Origin: Vaginisenegalia massiliensis
GTDB lineage: Bacteria; Bacillota; Bacilli; Lactobacillales; Aerococcaceae
Length of the DNA stretch: 64,000 nt
Assembly: GCF_900604935.1 (NCBI RefSeq)
Contig: NZ_UWPC01000004.1
Location: 1 to 64,000 of the forward strand
Direction: 5' to 3'
Shown: in pieces, positions 33,509-42,560 of the stretch
How the letters are laid out: every line of letters starts with the position of its first letter
Numbering within the stretch: position 1 is the stretch's first letter
Program-made: the position numbers and the translations under genes
Notes under the pieces: generated by a model
Seen by the model: the letters and a program-made list of their open reading frames with translations, nothing else
Told to the model about the DNA's origin: nothing
Database searches by the model: none

Positions 33509-36067
33509 ATGAAAAGGATAGTAAATATTGTTAAGCGCTTTTTAAAACCTTTATTTTTTATTGGGGTTTGCGTGTTAGTCGTCGTTGAAATGACCCGGCT
33601 AAGTCATGAATTTTCTTGGGATCGATTGCAGACAATAATCTACGATGTAGGTTGGCTTAAGTTAGCGATCATGGCTATTGTCTCGGCTTTAGCGGTGACG
33701 CCGATGTTGTATTATGATTTTTTGTTTAATCGCTTTCTGGGATCGCGCTATTCATGGCCCTATATTTTAGAGCGGAGCATCACAATCAATAGTTTTAACA
33801 ATTTAATTGGTTTTGGTGGTCTGATTAATATTGGTTTACGTATGCAGTATTTTACTGATCATCATGAAGACAATTCCTTGTTAAAAGTCATTGTAAAATC
33901 TTTCTTGTTTTATTTTGTCGGCTGTTCATTCTTAGCTCTAGTGGCCTTGATTTATTTATATGTAGGACATAGTTGGTTAATAGAGGTCTATTGGCCCTGG
34001 TTAATCGGCGGGATTCTCTATTTTCCAGTGGTATATGGTCTATCAAAATGGAAACAGACGGAAGCGAGTCATTTGCCAAATTGGGTTATTTTGCAACTCT
34101 GTTTGACTTCCTTACTCGAATGGTTGGGAGCCTTTTTGGCATTCTTATTGATTGGCTTTTTCTTAGGGGTTAAGTTGCCCGCTATGACAATTTTGGTCAT
34201 CTTTATTGTGGCTAATCTAGCCGGACTGGCTTCGATGATTCCTGGTGGAATTGGTTCCTTTGATTTATTTATTTTGACCAGTTTCGATTTGTTAGGTTTA
34301 GATAATGAATTGGTGCTTTCTTGGATTTTGTTGTATCGGTTATTCTATTACGTGGTGCCATTTTTAATGGGTGTTTTCTTCTTTGCTAAAAATTCAGGGA
34401 AGCTCTTTGATGAACAAAATGAAGGCATTCCTTCCAAAATACTGCGTTCACTCGGTTTGGATATCTTAGCTTTCTTATTATATTTTATCGGCGTGGTCTT
34501 GATCTTTTCAGCTACCATTCCGGATAAATTAAGTCATATTCACTGGTTGAGTCATTTTAGCCAGTCAGACGCGAATATTATTTACCAATTTCCAAGTATT
34601 TTATTAGGCTATGTCTTTCTGGTGTTAGGTCGGGCCATGCGCCAAAAGGTGGTCCGTGCTGGCAAGTTGACGCTAGTCTTATTACTGGTAGCTTTGGTAT
34701 ATGCTTGGTTGACCCAGTTTGGGTGGATGATGTTAGCTTCTTTAGGGCTTGCCTTAGCTTTAGCTTGGTTCAGTCGACAAGACTTATATCGCCAACAGCT
34801 CATTTATTCACTTGAGGCGTGGACCATTGATGGCCTTTTAATGACAGTCGTAACCTTTATTAGTGCCATTGTAGCCACTCGCAATTACATGGTCTTTCAT
34901 CATCTAACGCGTCAACAGGCCTTTTTACCAATGGAAGTTTCCTTGTGGCGTATTAGCTTCTATGTCGTTGGGATTGGTGTGTGTTTGTTTGGGCTAATTC
35001 GTTATTTAAAAGGACCTAAACATTCTTTGGGTGAAGCGATTGCTGAGACGGACATTGAACAGCTAATTCAAACCTATCCGGCGCCTACCACAGCCGGTTT
35101 AGTATACTTGGGAGATAAGGAAGTTTTTGTTTGGCGACAAGCAGATGGTCAAATAAGAGCCGCTTTGCAATTCTTTACCTGTCGAGATCGGGTAGTGGTA
35201 ATGGGCATGCCCTTTGGGGACCCAGAGGCCTATCCGGCTTTAACCACAGCTTTCTTGGAACAGGCAGACTTGTGGGGCTATAGCCCAGTGTTTTATGAGG
35301 TTTCGTTAGACTATACGATGATGCTTCATGATTATGGCTTTGAATTCAGCAAGTTTGGTGAAACGGCGCGAGTAGATCTGACAGCTTTTAGTCTAGAAGG
35401 GCGAGCTCGCAAACCGCTACGAAATGTCATGAATAAATTTGCTAATTTGGGGATGAGCTTTGAAGTCATCCAACCCCCTTATAGTCAAGATTTGTTACAA
35501 CGACTCCAAGACGTTTCAACGATTTGGCTCAATGGGCGAAATGAAAAGGGCTTTTCTTTAGGCTTCTTTGATGACGCCTATTTACAAAAAGGACCGATAG
35601 CACTGGTTCGTAATAAAGAGGGCCTTATTGTGGCCTTTGCCAACGTGATGCCTGTTCCTAATAACGCTAGTTTAACAATTGACTTAATGCGCTTTGATCC
35701 GGATTTGGCACCGAGTGGGACCATGGATTATCTTTTCTTACAGTTATTTGATTATGGACGGCAACAAGGTAAGCGACAATTTGATTTAGGGATGGCGCCT
35801 TTAGCCAATGTGGGTATCAATGAACACAGTTTCGTCCACGAGAAATTGGCTTATCTGATTTATCGTTTAGCAAATAAAACCTATTCTTTCCAAGGCTTGA
35901 GGAACTATAAGCAAAAATTTGCTAGCGAATGGGAACCGGTCTATACCAGCTATTCCCGCCACTCTTGGTTGCCCTATACAATTATGACTCTCTATTATAT
36001 TGATGCGTTGGCCTATAAGCGAAAGAAAGAACATGATTATTTGGCCAAGGGCTCGTTGAATCGTTAA
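33509..36067 (+). CDS. mprF: Bifunctional lysylphosphatidylglycerol flippase/synthetase
   Basis: An 852-residue protein of standard MprF length. Residues 1-530 form about 14 membrane helices, including the flippase region with GLASMIPGGIGSFDLFIL; residues 540-850 form the cytosolic synthase domain with GDKEVFVWRQADGQ, FEFSKFGETARVDL, DLGMAPLANVG and YRLANKTYSFQGLRNYKQKF. It moves lysine or another amino acid from tRNA to phosphatidylglycerol and flips the product outward, lowering the negative surface charge. This gives resistance to cationic peptides and daptomycin. Start ATG 33509 has GGGAGAAAT. Regulation is not visible. Confidence 0.95.
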   Translation: MKRIVNIVKRFLKPLFFIGVCVLVVVEMTRLSHEFSWDRLQTIIYDVGWLKLAIMAIVSALAVTPMLYYDFLFNRFLGSRYSWPYILERSITINSFNNLIGFGGLINIGLRMQYFTDHHEDNSLLKVIVKSFLFYFVGCSFLALVALIYLYVGHSWLIEVYWPWLIGGILYFPVVYGLSKWKQTEASHLPNWVILQLCLTSLLEWLGAFLAFLLIGFFLGVKLPAMTILVIFIVANLAGLASMIPGGIGSFDLFILTSFDLLGLDNELVLSWILLYRLFYYVVPFLMGVFFFAKNSGKLFDEQNEGIPSKILRSLGLDILAFLLYFIGVVLIFSATIPDKLSHIHWLSHFSQSDANIIYQFPSILLGYVFLVLGRAMRQKVVRAGKLTLVLLLVALVYAWLTQFGWMMLASLGLALALAWFSRQDLYRQQLIYSLEAWTIDGLLMTVVTFISAIVATRNYMVFHHLTRQQAFLPMEVSLWRISFYVVGIGVCLFGLIRYLKGPKHSLGEAIAETDIEQLIQTYPAPTTAGLVYLGDKEVFVWRQADGQIRAALQFFTCRDRVVVMGMPFGDPEAYPALTTAFLEQADLWGYSPVFYEVSLDYTMMLHDYGFEFSKFGETARVDLTAFSLEGRARKPLRNVMNKFANLGMSFEVIQPPYSQDLLQRLQDVSTIWLNGRNEKGFSLGFFDDAYLQKGPIALVRNKEGLIVAFANVMPVPNNASLTIDLMRFDPDLAPSGTMDYLFLQLFDYGRQQGKRQFDLGMAPLANVGINEHSFVHEKLAYLIYRLANKTYSFQGLRNYKQKFASEWEPVYTSYSRHSWLPYTIMTLYYIDALAYKRKKEHDYLAKGSLNR

Positions 36068-36083
36068 TCTTTAATGAAAATGA

Positions 36084-36122
36084 GGCGGTAGACTGACACG
36101 GGTTGGTCGACCGCTTTATTTG
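36084..36122 (+). terminator. Weak terminator-like hairpin
   Basis: GCGGT and ACCGC close a short stem around TAGACTGACACGGGTTGGTCG, with T-rich sequence after. The stem is short, so I rate it low. It lies just after mprF. Confidence 0.4.
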
Positions 36123-36218
36123 TTTTAATCAAGCTGATTTAGGGATCTATAAAATCATGTTACTTTTTGAAGTAAACTGGTAAAATAATAGCTATGAATG
36201 AGCGAAGGGGTAAAGTGA

Positions 36219-36806
36219 ATGGATCAACGATTACAACAGCAATTAGACTTTATTTTGGAAGTCGATAAGGTGAAAAATATTTTTCGCCAAACCCATTTAA
36301 GCGGGGGTGGTCGCCGGGAAAATGATGCGGAACATTCCTGGCATATGGCGTTAATGGCTTATTTGTTACGTGAATATGCGAATGAATCAGTGGATATTGC
36401 TAAAGTCATGGTGATGTGCCTGATTCATGATATTGTTGAGATTGAAGCGGGAGATACCTATGCTTATGATGAAGAAGCTAAATAAAGTCAGAAAGAGCGG
36501 GAAGATTTAGCCAAAGAAAAAATTTATTCCCTTCTTCCGGCAGATCAAAAGCAAGAATTGATTGCTTTGTTTGATGAATTTGAAGCTTTTGAAACACCAG
36601 AAGCAAAATTTGCCCGTGCTATGGACAACATGCAACCCTTAATTCTCAATGATTCGAATGACGGAGAAGATTGGCGTGCTCATAATGTCACAGCGCAACA
36701 AGTCTACGGCCGACAAAGTAAAACCAAATTAGGTTCAGAAACTTTATTCCAAGTAGCGGATGGTATCTTACAAAAGCACATTGAAAAAGGGAATCTTGGA
36801 AGCTGA
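36219..36806 (+). pseudogene. HD-domain 5'-deoxynucleotidase broken by an in-frame TAA
   Basis: One frame from ATG 36219 has NDAEHSWHMALMAYLL, a full HD signature with HDIVEIEAGD, and reaches DEEAK. Then TAA at 36483-36485 interrupts, and the same frame goes on with SQKEREDLAKEKIYSLLP to TGA near 36806. Both halves together (195 codons) match the YfbR/HDDC2 family of nucleoside 5'-monophosphatases. A Gln codon (CAA) is the likely original. The first part (88 residues) carries the metal site and might keep some fold, but loses the C-terminal helices. Reinitiation at ATG 36558 is possible but would lack the active site. Confidence 0.85.
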
Positions 36807-36890
36807 GGATAGGAGTTTCTTAGGACATTCCTGAACATATAAGTGGAATGGTTAAAAAGAAAATTGAGAAAAACCAATAGGAGGTCAAAC

Positions 36891-37796
36891 GTGGATAAGT
36901 GTATGGTAATTGGATCAACGGTTTGTGACATTATGATTTATGTGGATCGTCTACCGGGACGGGAAGGCGATGTTCATATCTCAAAACAAACCATGGCTGT
37001 TGGCGGCTGCGCCTTTAACAGTTTAAACATCCTCCATCATTTGAACATCCCTTATACCTTTATTTCACCTGTTGGGACGGGCTTGTATGGGGACTTTGTC
37101 GCAAAAAATTTGAAGCAACTGGGGATCAAATCTGAGATAAGGTCAGACCTTGAGAATGGTTGTTGTTATTGCTTTGTTGAGGAGGACGGGGAACGGTCTT
37201 TTATTTCCTATCACAAAGTTGAATATAGCTTTAATCCTTCATGGTTGGATTCATTTGATTTAGATGAGTATGCTTATATTTATGTGTGTGGATTAGAGAT
37301 AGAAGAGGAAGATGGACCTGCTTTAGTAGAAGCGTTAAGCCGCTTTAAGGGGCAAATTTTCTTCTGTCCGGGTCCTCGTGCTGAATTAATCAATCCAGAA
37401 CTCATGCAAAAAATGTACGCTTTATCTCCTATTCTCCATATCAATGAGCAGGAAATTATGCGCTTAGCAACTTGTACTAACGTTGAAGCAGCCGTGCTAA
37501 AGTTAGCTAAACAAACGCAACGTCCGATTATCGTGACCCTTGGTAGCGAAGGGGCACTTTTATTTGAAGCAGGAGAATTTAAACGAATTTCGGGCTATCC
37601 AAATCAAGTAGTTGATACGATCGGAGCAGGTGATAGCCATGCGGGTGCGGTCATAGCGGCTCTGTATTCGGGTATGACCTTGTCTCATGCCGTGGATTTT
37701 GCTAATCAGGTATCCAGTTTAGTGGTGGGCACAAGTGGAGTCCAATTGGCTCCAGATCAATACCAAAGATTGAAAGAAAAATTAAATACAAAATGA
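36891..37796 (+). CDS. PfkB family carbohydrate kinase
   Basis: I start at GTG 36891, six bases after AGGAGG; an upstream start would lie in the previous region with no ribosome site. The 301-residue kinase has GSTVCDIMIYVDRLP at the N-terminus, GGCAFNSLN (sugar site) and the C-terminal signature DTIGAGDSHAGAVIAAL with catalytic Asp. The substrate could be a ribose, fructose or nucleoside; the motif set does not decide. It is a single gene between the HD locus and a terminator. Confidence 0.88.
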   Translation: MDKCMVIGSTVCDIMIYVDRLPGREGDVHISKQTMAVGGCAFNSLNILHHLNIPYTFISPVGTGLYGDFVAKNLKQLGIKSEIRSDLENGCCYCFVEEDGERSFISYHKVEYSFNPSWLDSFDLDEYAYIYVCGLEIEEEDGPALVEALSRFKGQIFFCPGPRAELINPELMQKMYALSPILHINEQEIMRLATCTNVEAAVLKLAKQTQRPIIVTLGSEGALLFEAGEFKRISGYPNQVVDTIGAGDSHAGAVIAALYSGMTLSHAVDFANQVSSLVVGTSGVQLAPDQYQRLKEKLNTK

Positions 37797-37798
37797 TA

Positions 37799-37837
37799 AA
37801 AAACTAGCTGAAGCAAAATATTTCAGCTAGTTTTTTT
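37799..37837 (+). terminator. Rho-independent terminator
   Basis: AAACTAGCTGAA (37801-37812) and TTCAGCTAGTTT (37822-37833) form a perfect 12-bp stem with a T run. Confidence 0.9.
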
Positions 37838-37914
37838 AGGTACCTCTTTGCATTGTTTTAGAGATTAATTTGCTATAATAGTCTAAAGAGACTCAATGGG
37901 AAAGGATGACGACC

Positions 37915-39033
37915 ATGACTCACTATGATGATTTTATGCGGCTGACTTGCACCACTCAAATTAAAGAGTTAAAAGAGGACTATTACCTTTTTGATGATAC
38001 GGTCTTTTATGCTGAAAAAGGGGGACAGTTGTCTGATCAAGGTACCATTAACGGCTTGCCCGTGACCGACTTGAAATGGGAAGACGATCAAGTGTGGCAT
38101 CAAGTGGCGGGTACCTTAGAAAATCCGATTCAAATGGAAGTGGACTGTGATACGCGCTATTTGAATACGGCTATTCAGACAGCCTATCATTTATTGGACG
38201 GTTACTATGAGCGACTGGGCCTATGTTTAACGTCAGTCTCAGTGACGCCGGGCAATCAATGGTACGAAGTCAACAGCAAGGATATCGATCAAGACCACCT
38301 AGATCAAGTTCAAACCTATATGAATGAGGCCATTCGTCAAGAAATTCCCATTGAATATTCTTATATGAAAGGACAAGATTATCCGGATCCTGCTTATCAG
38401 AAATACGACCAACTTCGCTTGGTTAAAATTGGTCAATTAAACCAGCAACCTTGTGGAACCCCGCATGTTTATCATACAGGCCAGATTGGCAGTTTTATTA
38501 TTCTGGGAAGTCAGAAAGCAAGTAAAGGAACGCGAATTCAAGTATCCTGTAATTTGGATAGCCAGTACCGTTTTCAAGCGGAGCATGACTTAATCAGACA
38601 CTTATCCCAAGCCTTCAATTTAGCGCCCGACCAGTTATTGGACGGATTAATAGAAATGGGAAAACAAGTCAAAAGCCAGAAGAAACAGCTAGATGATCTC
38701 AATCGACAACTTGCGGAAGTTCAAGCACAGGCGTTGGTTAATGAACAGGCTAAAATTCTTCAAGTCGAGGTTAAAGAAGCAACCCAATTTCGTTATTTAA
38801 GTCAAGCTTTGTCCAAGTTAAGTAGTCAGACCCAAGTGTTATTAGCTACGATTGAAGGACAGACAAATTTTGCGATTATCTCGCCAGATAAAAAAGCCCG
38901 TGATATCTTCGCTAAATGGCAAGAGTCCTTACCGTTAACTGGCGGTGGGTCACCCATAATTGTATCTGGCAAAGTTGCCTTGCCGCTTGATCAAAGTTAT
39001 CAAGCTTTGGTTAAGATGGATGAAATGGCATAA
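37915..39033 (+). CDS. Alanyl-tRNA editing protein, AlaX/DHHA1 type with a changed zinc ligand
   Basis: I start at ATG 37915 since GAAAGGA is eight bases upstream; ATG 37906 overlaps it. The 372-residue protein has the editing domain of AlaX/AlaRS, FYAEKGGQLSDQG (31-43), then QTAYHLLDGYY (88-98) where the first His of the usual Q-H-T-A-x-H-L-L motif is Gln (Q88), leaving H92. The second pair C180 and H184 (CGTPHVYHTGQIG) is intact. A coiled coil (about 240-270) and a DHHA1-like end (305-370, with GGGSP) follow. It hydrolyses mischarged Ser- or Gly-tRNA. The missing ligand makes the metal site atypical. Confidence 0.85.
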   Translation: MTHYDDFMRLTCTTQIKELKEDYYLFDDTVFYAEKGGQLSDQGTINGLPVTDLKWEDDQVWHQVAGTLENPIQMEVDCDTRYLNTAIQTAYHLLDGYYERLGLCLTSVSVTPGNQWYEVNSKDIDQDHLDQVQTYMNEAIRQEIPIEYSYMKGQDYPDPAYQKYDQLRLVKIGQLNQQPCGTPHVYHTGQIGSFIILGSQKASKGTRIQVSCNLDSQYRFQAEHDLIRHLSQAFNLAPDQLLDGLIEMGKQVKSQKKQLDDLNRQLAEVQAQALVNEQAKILQVEVKEATQFRYLSQALSKLSSQTQVLLATIEGQTNFAIISPDKKARDIFAKWQESLPLTGGGSPIIVSGKVALPLDQSYQALVKMDEMA

Positions 39034-39061
39034 AGAAAATGAAGTAAACGAGGAGCCATCA

Positions 39062-39430
39062 ATGAAGTTAAAGGACAAAGCCCAACAAATTAAGCGTGAT
39101 TTACCCAAATTGCCTCTAGCTCTGAAACATCCTGACACCCCTTGGTTAGCAAAAGGACTAGCCATTGTGACTCTTATCTACGCCTTGTCCCCGGTAGATC
39201 TCATTCCGGATTTCATTCCAGTTCTGGGTTATTTGGATGACCTCATTATCCTTCCTATGCTTTTGATGCTGACCATTCACTTTATTCCCGACGAGGTTTG
39301 GGACCAACTTCAACAAGAAAGCCAAGAGTTTTCCAAGGAAAAACTGGTTAAAAGGTGGTATTATGCGCTGCCAATTTTGTTGATTTGGTTAGGAATTGGC
39401 TATTGGATTTATACTTGGTGGAAGGCTTAG
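39062..39430 (+). CDS. DUF1232 membrane protein
   Basis: I begin at ATG 39062, with GAGGAG six bases upstream; the earlier GTG lies in the preceding gene. The 122-residue protein has the DUF1232 signature LSPVDLIPDFIPVLGYLDD across a membrane segment (about 34-60), one more helix near 60-75, and a C-terminal helix IYTWWKA. Members are short membrane proteins of unknown role. It overlaps nothing and lies 28 bp after the editing gene, probably in one transcript. Confidence 0.8.
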   Translation: MKLKDKAQQIKRDLPKLPLALKHPDTPWLAKGLAIVTLIYALSPVDLIPDFIPVLGYLDDLIILPMLLMLTIHFIPDEVWDQLQQESQEFSKEKLVKRWYYALPILLIWLGIGYWIYTWWKA

Positions 39431-39517
39431 TTGATGAGATGAAAGAGAGAGAAAAAGTAGCGAATCAATTCGAAACAATAAGATGAAAGATAGAAAATTT
39501 GAGGAGCGTGAAGCAAG

Positions 39518-40306
39518 ATGACAAATTATCAAAAACCACGAGTTTGGGAATGGCAGGATGTCAATAATGAACGAACCGGGAACCGTCCAACAGCGGGAGC
39601 GCGTTTCGAGCAAAGCTTACCCCGAGGTAAGCATGACTTACAGGTTTATTCATTAGCCACACCGAATGGAATTAAAGTGCCTATTATGTTAGAGGAATTA
39701 CTGGCTATTGGTAAGGCCGCTGAGTACGACCTATATAAAATTAATATAGGTCAAGGAGATCAATTTGGTTCGGCTTTTGTGGAATTGAATCCCAACTCTA
39801 AAATACCCGTATTAGTGGATTATAGCCAAGGTGAACCAGGCTTAAATGTCTTTGAATCGGGTTCAATTCTAGTGTATTTAGCGGATAAGTTTGCTAGCTT
39901 TATCCCTCAAGATTTCAGTCAACGGACTCAGTGTTTAAACTGGGTTTTCTGGCAAGTGGGAGGGGCTCCTTTTGTCGGTGGGGGCTTCGGTCATTTCTTC
40001 CACTATGCACCTGAAGCGCTAGAGTATCCTATCAACCGTTATGCTATGGAAACCAAGCGCCAATTGGATGTCTTGGATCAACACTTGGCAGATAAAGCCT
40101 ATGTTTGTGGAGAGAACTATACTATTGCGGATATGATGATTTGGCCATGGATGGGGCAACTAGTCGATGGTAAACTTTATCCAGGGTCCGATGTCTTTCT
40201 CGATGTTCAAGCATACCCACATGTGAAGGCATGGTCTCAACGTATTAGTCAGCGGCCAGCTGTACAGAAGGCCTTAAAAGCAGACTATCAACCAATTACG
40301 AAATAA
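39518..40306 (+). CDS. yghU: YghU-like glutathione S-transferase/disulfide reductase
   Basis: A 262-residue GST of the YghU/YfcG (Nu-class) type. The N-terminal extension WEWQDVNNERTGNRPTAGAR, then the thioredoxin domain with SLATPNGIKVPIMLEELLA and VFESGSILVYLADKF, and the C-terminal helical domain with GGGFGHFFHYAPEALEY are diagnostic. These enzymes reduce small disulfides with two glutathiones bound. Glutathione synthesis genes are not in the window. Ribosome site GAGGAGCG before ATG 39518. Confidence 0.9.
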   Translation: MTNYQKPRVWEWQDVNNERTGNRPTAGARFEQSLPRGKHDLQVYSLATPNGIKVPIMLEELLAIGKAAEYDLYKINIGQGDQFGSAFVELNPNSKIPVLVDYSQGEPGLNVFESGSILVYLADKFASFIPQDFSQRTQCLNWVFWQVGGAPFVGGGFGHFFHYAPEALEYPINRYAMETKRQLDVLDQHLADKAYVCGENYTIADMMIWPWMGQLVDGKLYPGSDVFLDVQAYPHVKAWSQRISQRPAVQKALKADYQPITK

Positions 40307-40328
40307 TTCAGCAACGATAAAGTAAAAG

Positions 40329-40369
40329 GCTCTAACTAGTTGGATGGGAAAACTAGTTAGGGCTTTTTT
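40329..40369 (+). terminator. Rho-independent terminator
   Basis: CTAACTAGTT (40332-40341) and AACTAGTTAG (40351-40360) pair; GGCTTTTTTG follows. Confidence 0.85.
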
Positions 40370-40479
40370 GCTAGAATCAAAGATTTTTGCTTGGCAGAAG
40401 TGAAATAGATAGGACTTTAGCTGCATAGACAAGGATACGGATTTCGGTTTATAATGAGGATAAATTTGACAGCAAGTGG

Positions 40480-41112
40480 GTGAGCAAGTTGAGAAATCAA
40501 AGAGTTAATCGAGATTTGAGATGGCTGAGTGAAAACAAACGTATTCTAACTGGTTTGTCTGTGCTAGGTTTAATTCTAGCGGCCGTTAGTGTGGGTTTAG
40601 GTGTCCATCAAGACCTTTTCCAAAGACCAGAAGTCTTGCAGGCTTATCTTAGTCGGACGGGCATTTTTGCTCCGGTAATCTTTTTTGTTCTGACCATTCT
40701 TAATGCGATTTATCCTTTCATACCAGGTGGTATGGGGAATGTGGTGGGCTATTTAGCCTTTGGTCCCTTGAAGGGCTTTGCTCTTGCATTTAGTGCTAAC
40801 GTTATCGGTTCCTTATGTTTATTCTATCTGGCTAGACGCTACGGAACGGTCCTTTTAGAAGCCCTCTTTAGTCCCAAATTAATTCAGCGAGCGATGGGCT
40901 ATTTAAATAAGGGCTATTATTTAGAGTGTATTTTAGCAGTTGTATATATCGTACCCGGACTCCCGGACGATATTTTTACGGCCTTTGCAGGTTTAAGTAA
41001 GATGAAGAAGGGCAAATTTATTCTTCTACAACTCTTGTGCCGACCTTTGACCATGTATCTTTACATGATGGGAATCAACCAATTACTCGCCTTATTAGCA
41101 ACCAAAATATAA
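40480..41112 (+). CDS. TVP38/TMEM64 (DedA superfamily) membrane protein
   Basis: A 210-residue membrane protein with GTG 40480 as start (TTG 40489 is an alternative). IYPFIPGGMGNVVGYLAFG is the typical SNARE-associated/DedA re-entrant loop, and PGLPDDIFTAFAGLSKM is the second conserved region. These proteins scramble or flip phospholipids and affect proton-motive-force-linked uptake. Four to five helices are predicted. The ribosome site is weak (GTGGGTGAG), so the start is less certain. Single gene with its own terminators. Confidence 0.85.
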   Translation: MSKLRNQRVNRDLRWLSENKRILTGLSVLGLILAAVSVGLGVHQDLFQRPEVLQAYLSRTGIFAPVIFFVLTILNAIYPFIPGGMGNVVGYLAFGPLKGFALAFSANVIGSLCLFYLARRYGTVLLEALFSPKLIQRAMGYLNKGYYLECILAVVYIVPGLPDDIFTAFAGLSKMKKGKFILLQLLCRPLTMYLYMMGINQLLALLATKI

Positions 41113-41145
41113 ACGGAATACTCATTTCAGTATTTCCATACGAAC

Positions 41146-41213
41146 ATCCACTCTTTATCCTTACCGCGCAACCTCAGAGTTGCTAAATAAAGGAAAGAGT
41201 GGATTTTCTTTTT
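41146..41213. terminator. Long bidirectional-type terminator
   Basis: ATCCACTCTTT and AAAGAGTGGAT enclose a second small stem (GCAAC/GTTGC), and T residues follow on both sides. It separates the DedA-like gene from gloB. Confidence 0.7.
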
Positions 41214-41280
41214 TCTTAAAATAAAAACGGAATACTGTTATAATGAGAAGGTAGATAACGCTTAAGGGAGGATCTCGTGT

Positions 41281-41985
41281 ATGAAAGTGACAGCTGTACC
41301 TGCTTTAGAAGATAATTACATTTGGTTCATTGAGCAGGGAGATCAGGTTATAGTCGTTGATCCGGGGCAAGGGGAACCTGTCTTAAATTATTTAAAAGAA
41401 CATCACTTAAACCCTTTGGCCGTGCTCTTGACCCATAAACATGCCGATCATACGGCTGGTGTCGAAGCTATTAAAACAAATTTCCCAGAAGTCGTCGTTT
41501 ATGGCCCGACTGAAACGCAAGACTGGAATGATCGGACCCTGACGCCTGACCAATCCTTTTCGGTTGGAGACTTCACATTTAAGACAGCTTTGACTGCGGG
41601 CCATACGGCTGGTCATATTTCTTATCTGCTTGAAAATCATTTGTTTTGTGGTGATGCCTTGTTTATGGCTGGCTGTGGCCGAGTATTTACTGGCGATTAC
41701 GCCGCTCAGTTTGCGGCTTTACAGTGGTTCAAGCAATTACCCGATCAGACCTTTGTGTATGCAGGACATGAATATAGTTTGACCAATTTGCGCTTTGCGC
41801 AAAGGGTTAGTCCTCATCACCAACCCATTCGTCAGGCTTTAGCTCTAGTCCAAGATTTACGCGATCAAGGGCAGATGACTTTGCCATCAACGATAGGTCA
41901 AGAAAAAGCTATAAATCCATTTTTAAGAGCCAATAGTTTGGCCGAATTTATCCAACTAAGAAAAGTACGCGATGATTTTAGTTAA
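41281..41985 (+). CDS. gloB: Hydroxyacylglutathione hydrolase-like (glyoxalase II)
   Basis: A 234-residue metallo-beta-lactamase fold protein with THKHADHTAG at 51-60 (H52, H54, D56, H57). It continues with GHTAGHISY, LFCGDALFMAGCGR and YAGHEYSLTNLRFA, which are the glyoxalase II motifs. It hydrolyses S-lactoylglutathione to lactate and glutathione, ending methylglyoxal detoxification. Family length is usually about 250. The next gene starts 20 bp downstream. ATG 41281 has GGGAGGATCTC upstream. Confidence 0.88.
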   Translation: MKVTAVPALEDNYIWFIEQGDQVIVVDPGQGEPVLNYLKEHHLNPLAVLLTHKHADHTAGVEAIKTNFPEVVVYGPTETQDWNDRTLTPDQSFSVGDFTFKTALTAGHTAGHISYLLENHLFCGDALFMAGCGRVFTGDYAAQFAALQWFKQLPDQTFVYAGHEYSLTNLRFAQRVSPHHQPIRQALALVQDLRDQGQMTLPSTIGQEKAINPFLRANSLAEFIQLRKVRDDFS

Positions 41986-42005
41986 AGATTCAGGGAGGGG
42001 ATTAG

Positions 42006-42494
42006 ATGGCATTCGAACCTGTTAAGGAATATTTTTCTAAAGTGGGTTTGGCCGATCGGATTCAAGTCTTTGAAAGAGCCACCCAAGGAGTCGGGGAAGC
42101 AGCTACTTGGTTAGACGTACCCTTAGGTGCAGTGGCAAAATCAATTGTTTTTGATACCGACCAAGGCTTAGTAATGGTGGTTTGTTCGAGTGATGATAAA
42201 ATAGATCCTAAACGATTTAAAGCTCATTTTGGCCAAGAGCCAGTCCTCTTAGCAGATGACCAAGTGGCTGAGCGAGTCGGACACATTGTCGGCGGCGTCT
42301 GTCCATTCGATTTGCCTGCTTCGATTCGCGTATACCTTGATATGTCATTGCGTCGTTTTCCTTATGTCTATCCAGCAGCGGGTAGTCGCGAAAGTGCCAT
42401 TGGTTTGAGCCCAAACGAATTAGCAATCCATGCTAAAGCTACTTCTTGGGCTTATTTATGTCATGGTAATGAAGAAGTGGGACGAACTCACTGA
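42006..42494 (+). CDS. YbaK/EbsC-type aminoacyl-tRNA deacylase
   Basis: A 162-residue protein with the YbaK fold: GVGEAATWLDVPLGAVAKSIVF (with K49-like residue for catalysis), VCSSDDKIDPKRFK and VGHIVGGVCPFDLP, followed by YVYPAAGSRESAIGLSPNEL. Family members hydrolyse mischarged Cys- or Ala-tRNA-Pro. Length is typical. It lies 20 bp after gloB in the same direction. GGGAGG precedes ATG 42006. Confidence 0.85.
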   Translation: MAFEPVKEYFSKVGLADRIQVFERATQGVGEAATWLDVPLGAVAKSIVFDTDQGLVMVVCSSDDKIDPKRFKAHFGQEPVLLADDQVAERVGHIVGGVCPFDLPASIRVYLDMSLRRFPYVYPAAGSRESAIGLSPNELAIHAKATSWAYLCHGNEEVGRTH

Positions 42495-42560
42495 GGTATA
42501 AGAGGAGTTTGGCCACGACAGTTTACGAAATGTGAAAATGAAATTTTAAGGAGATCAAAT

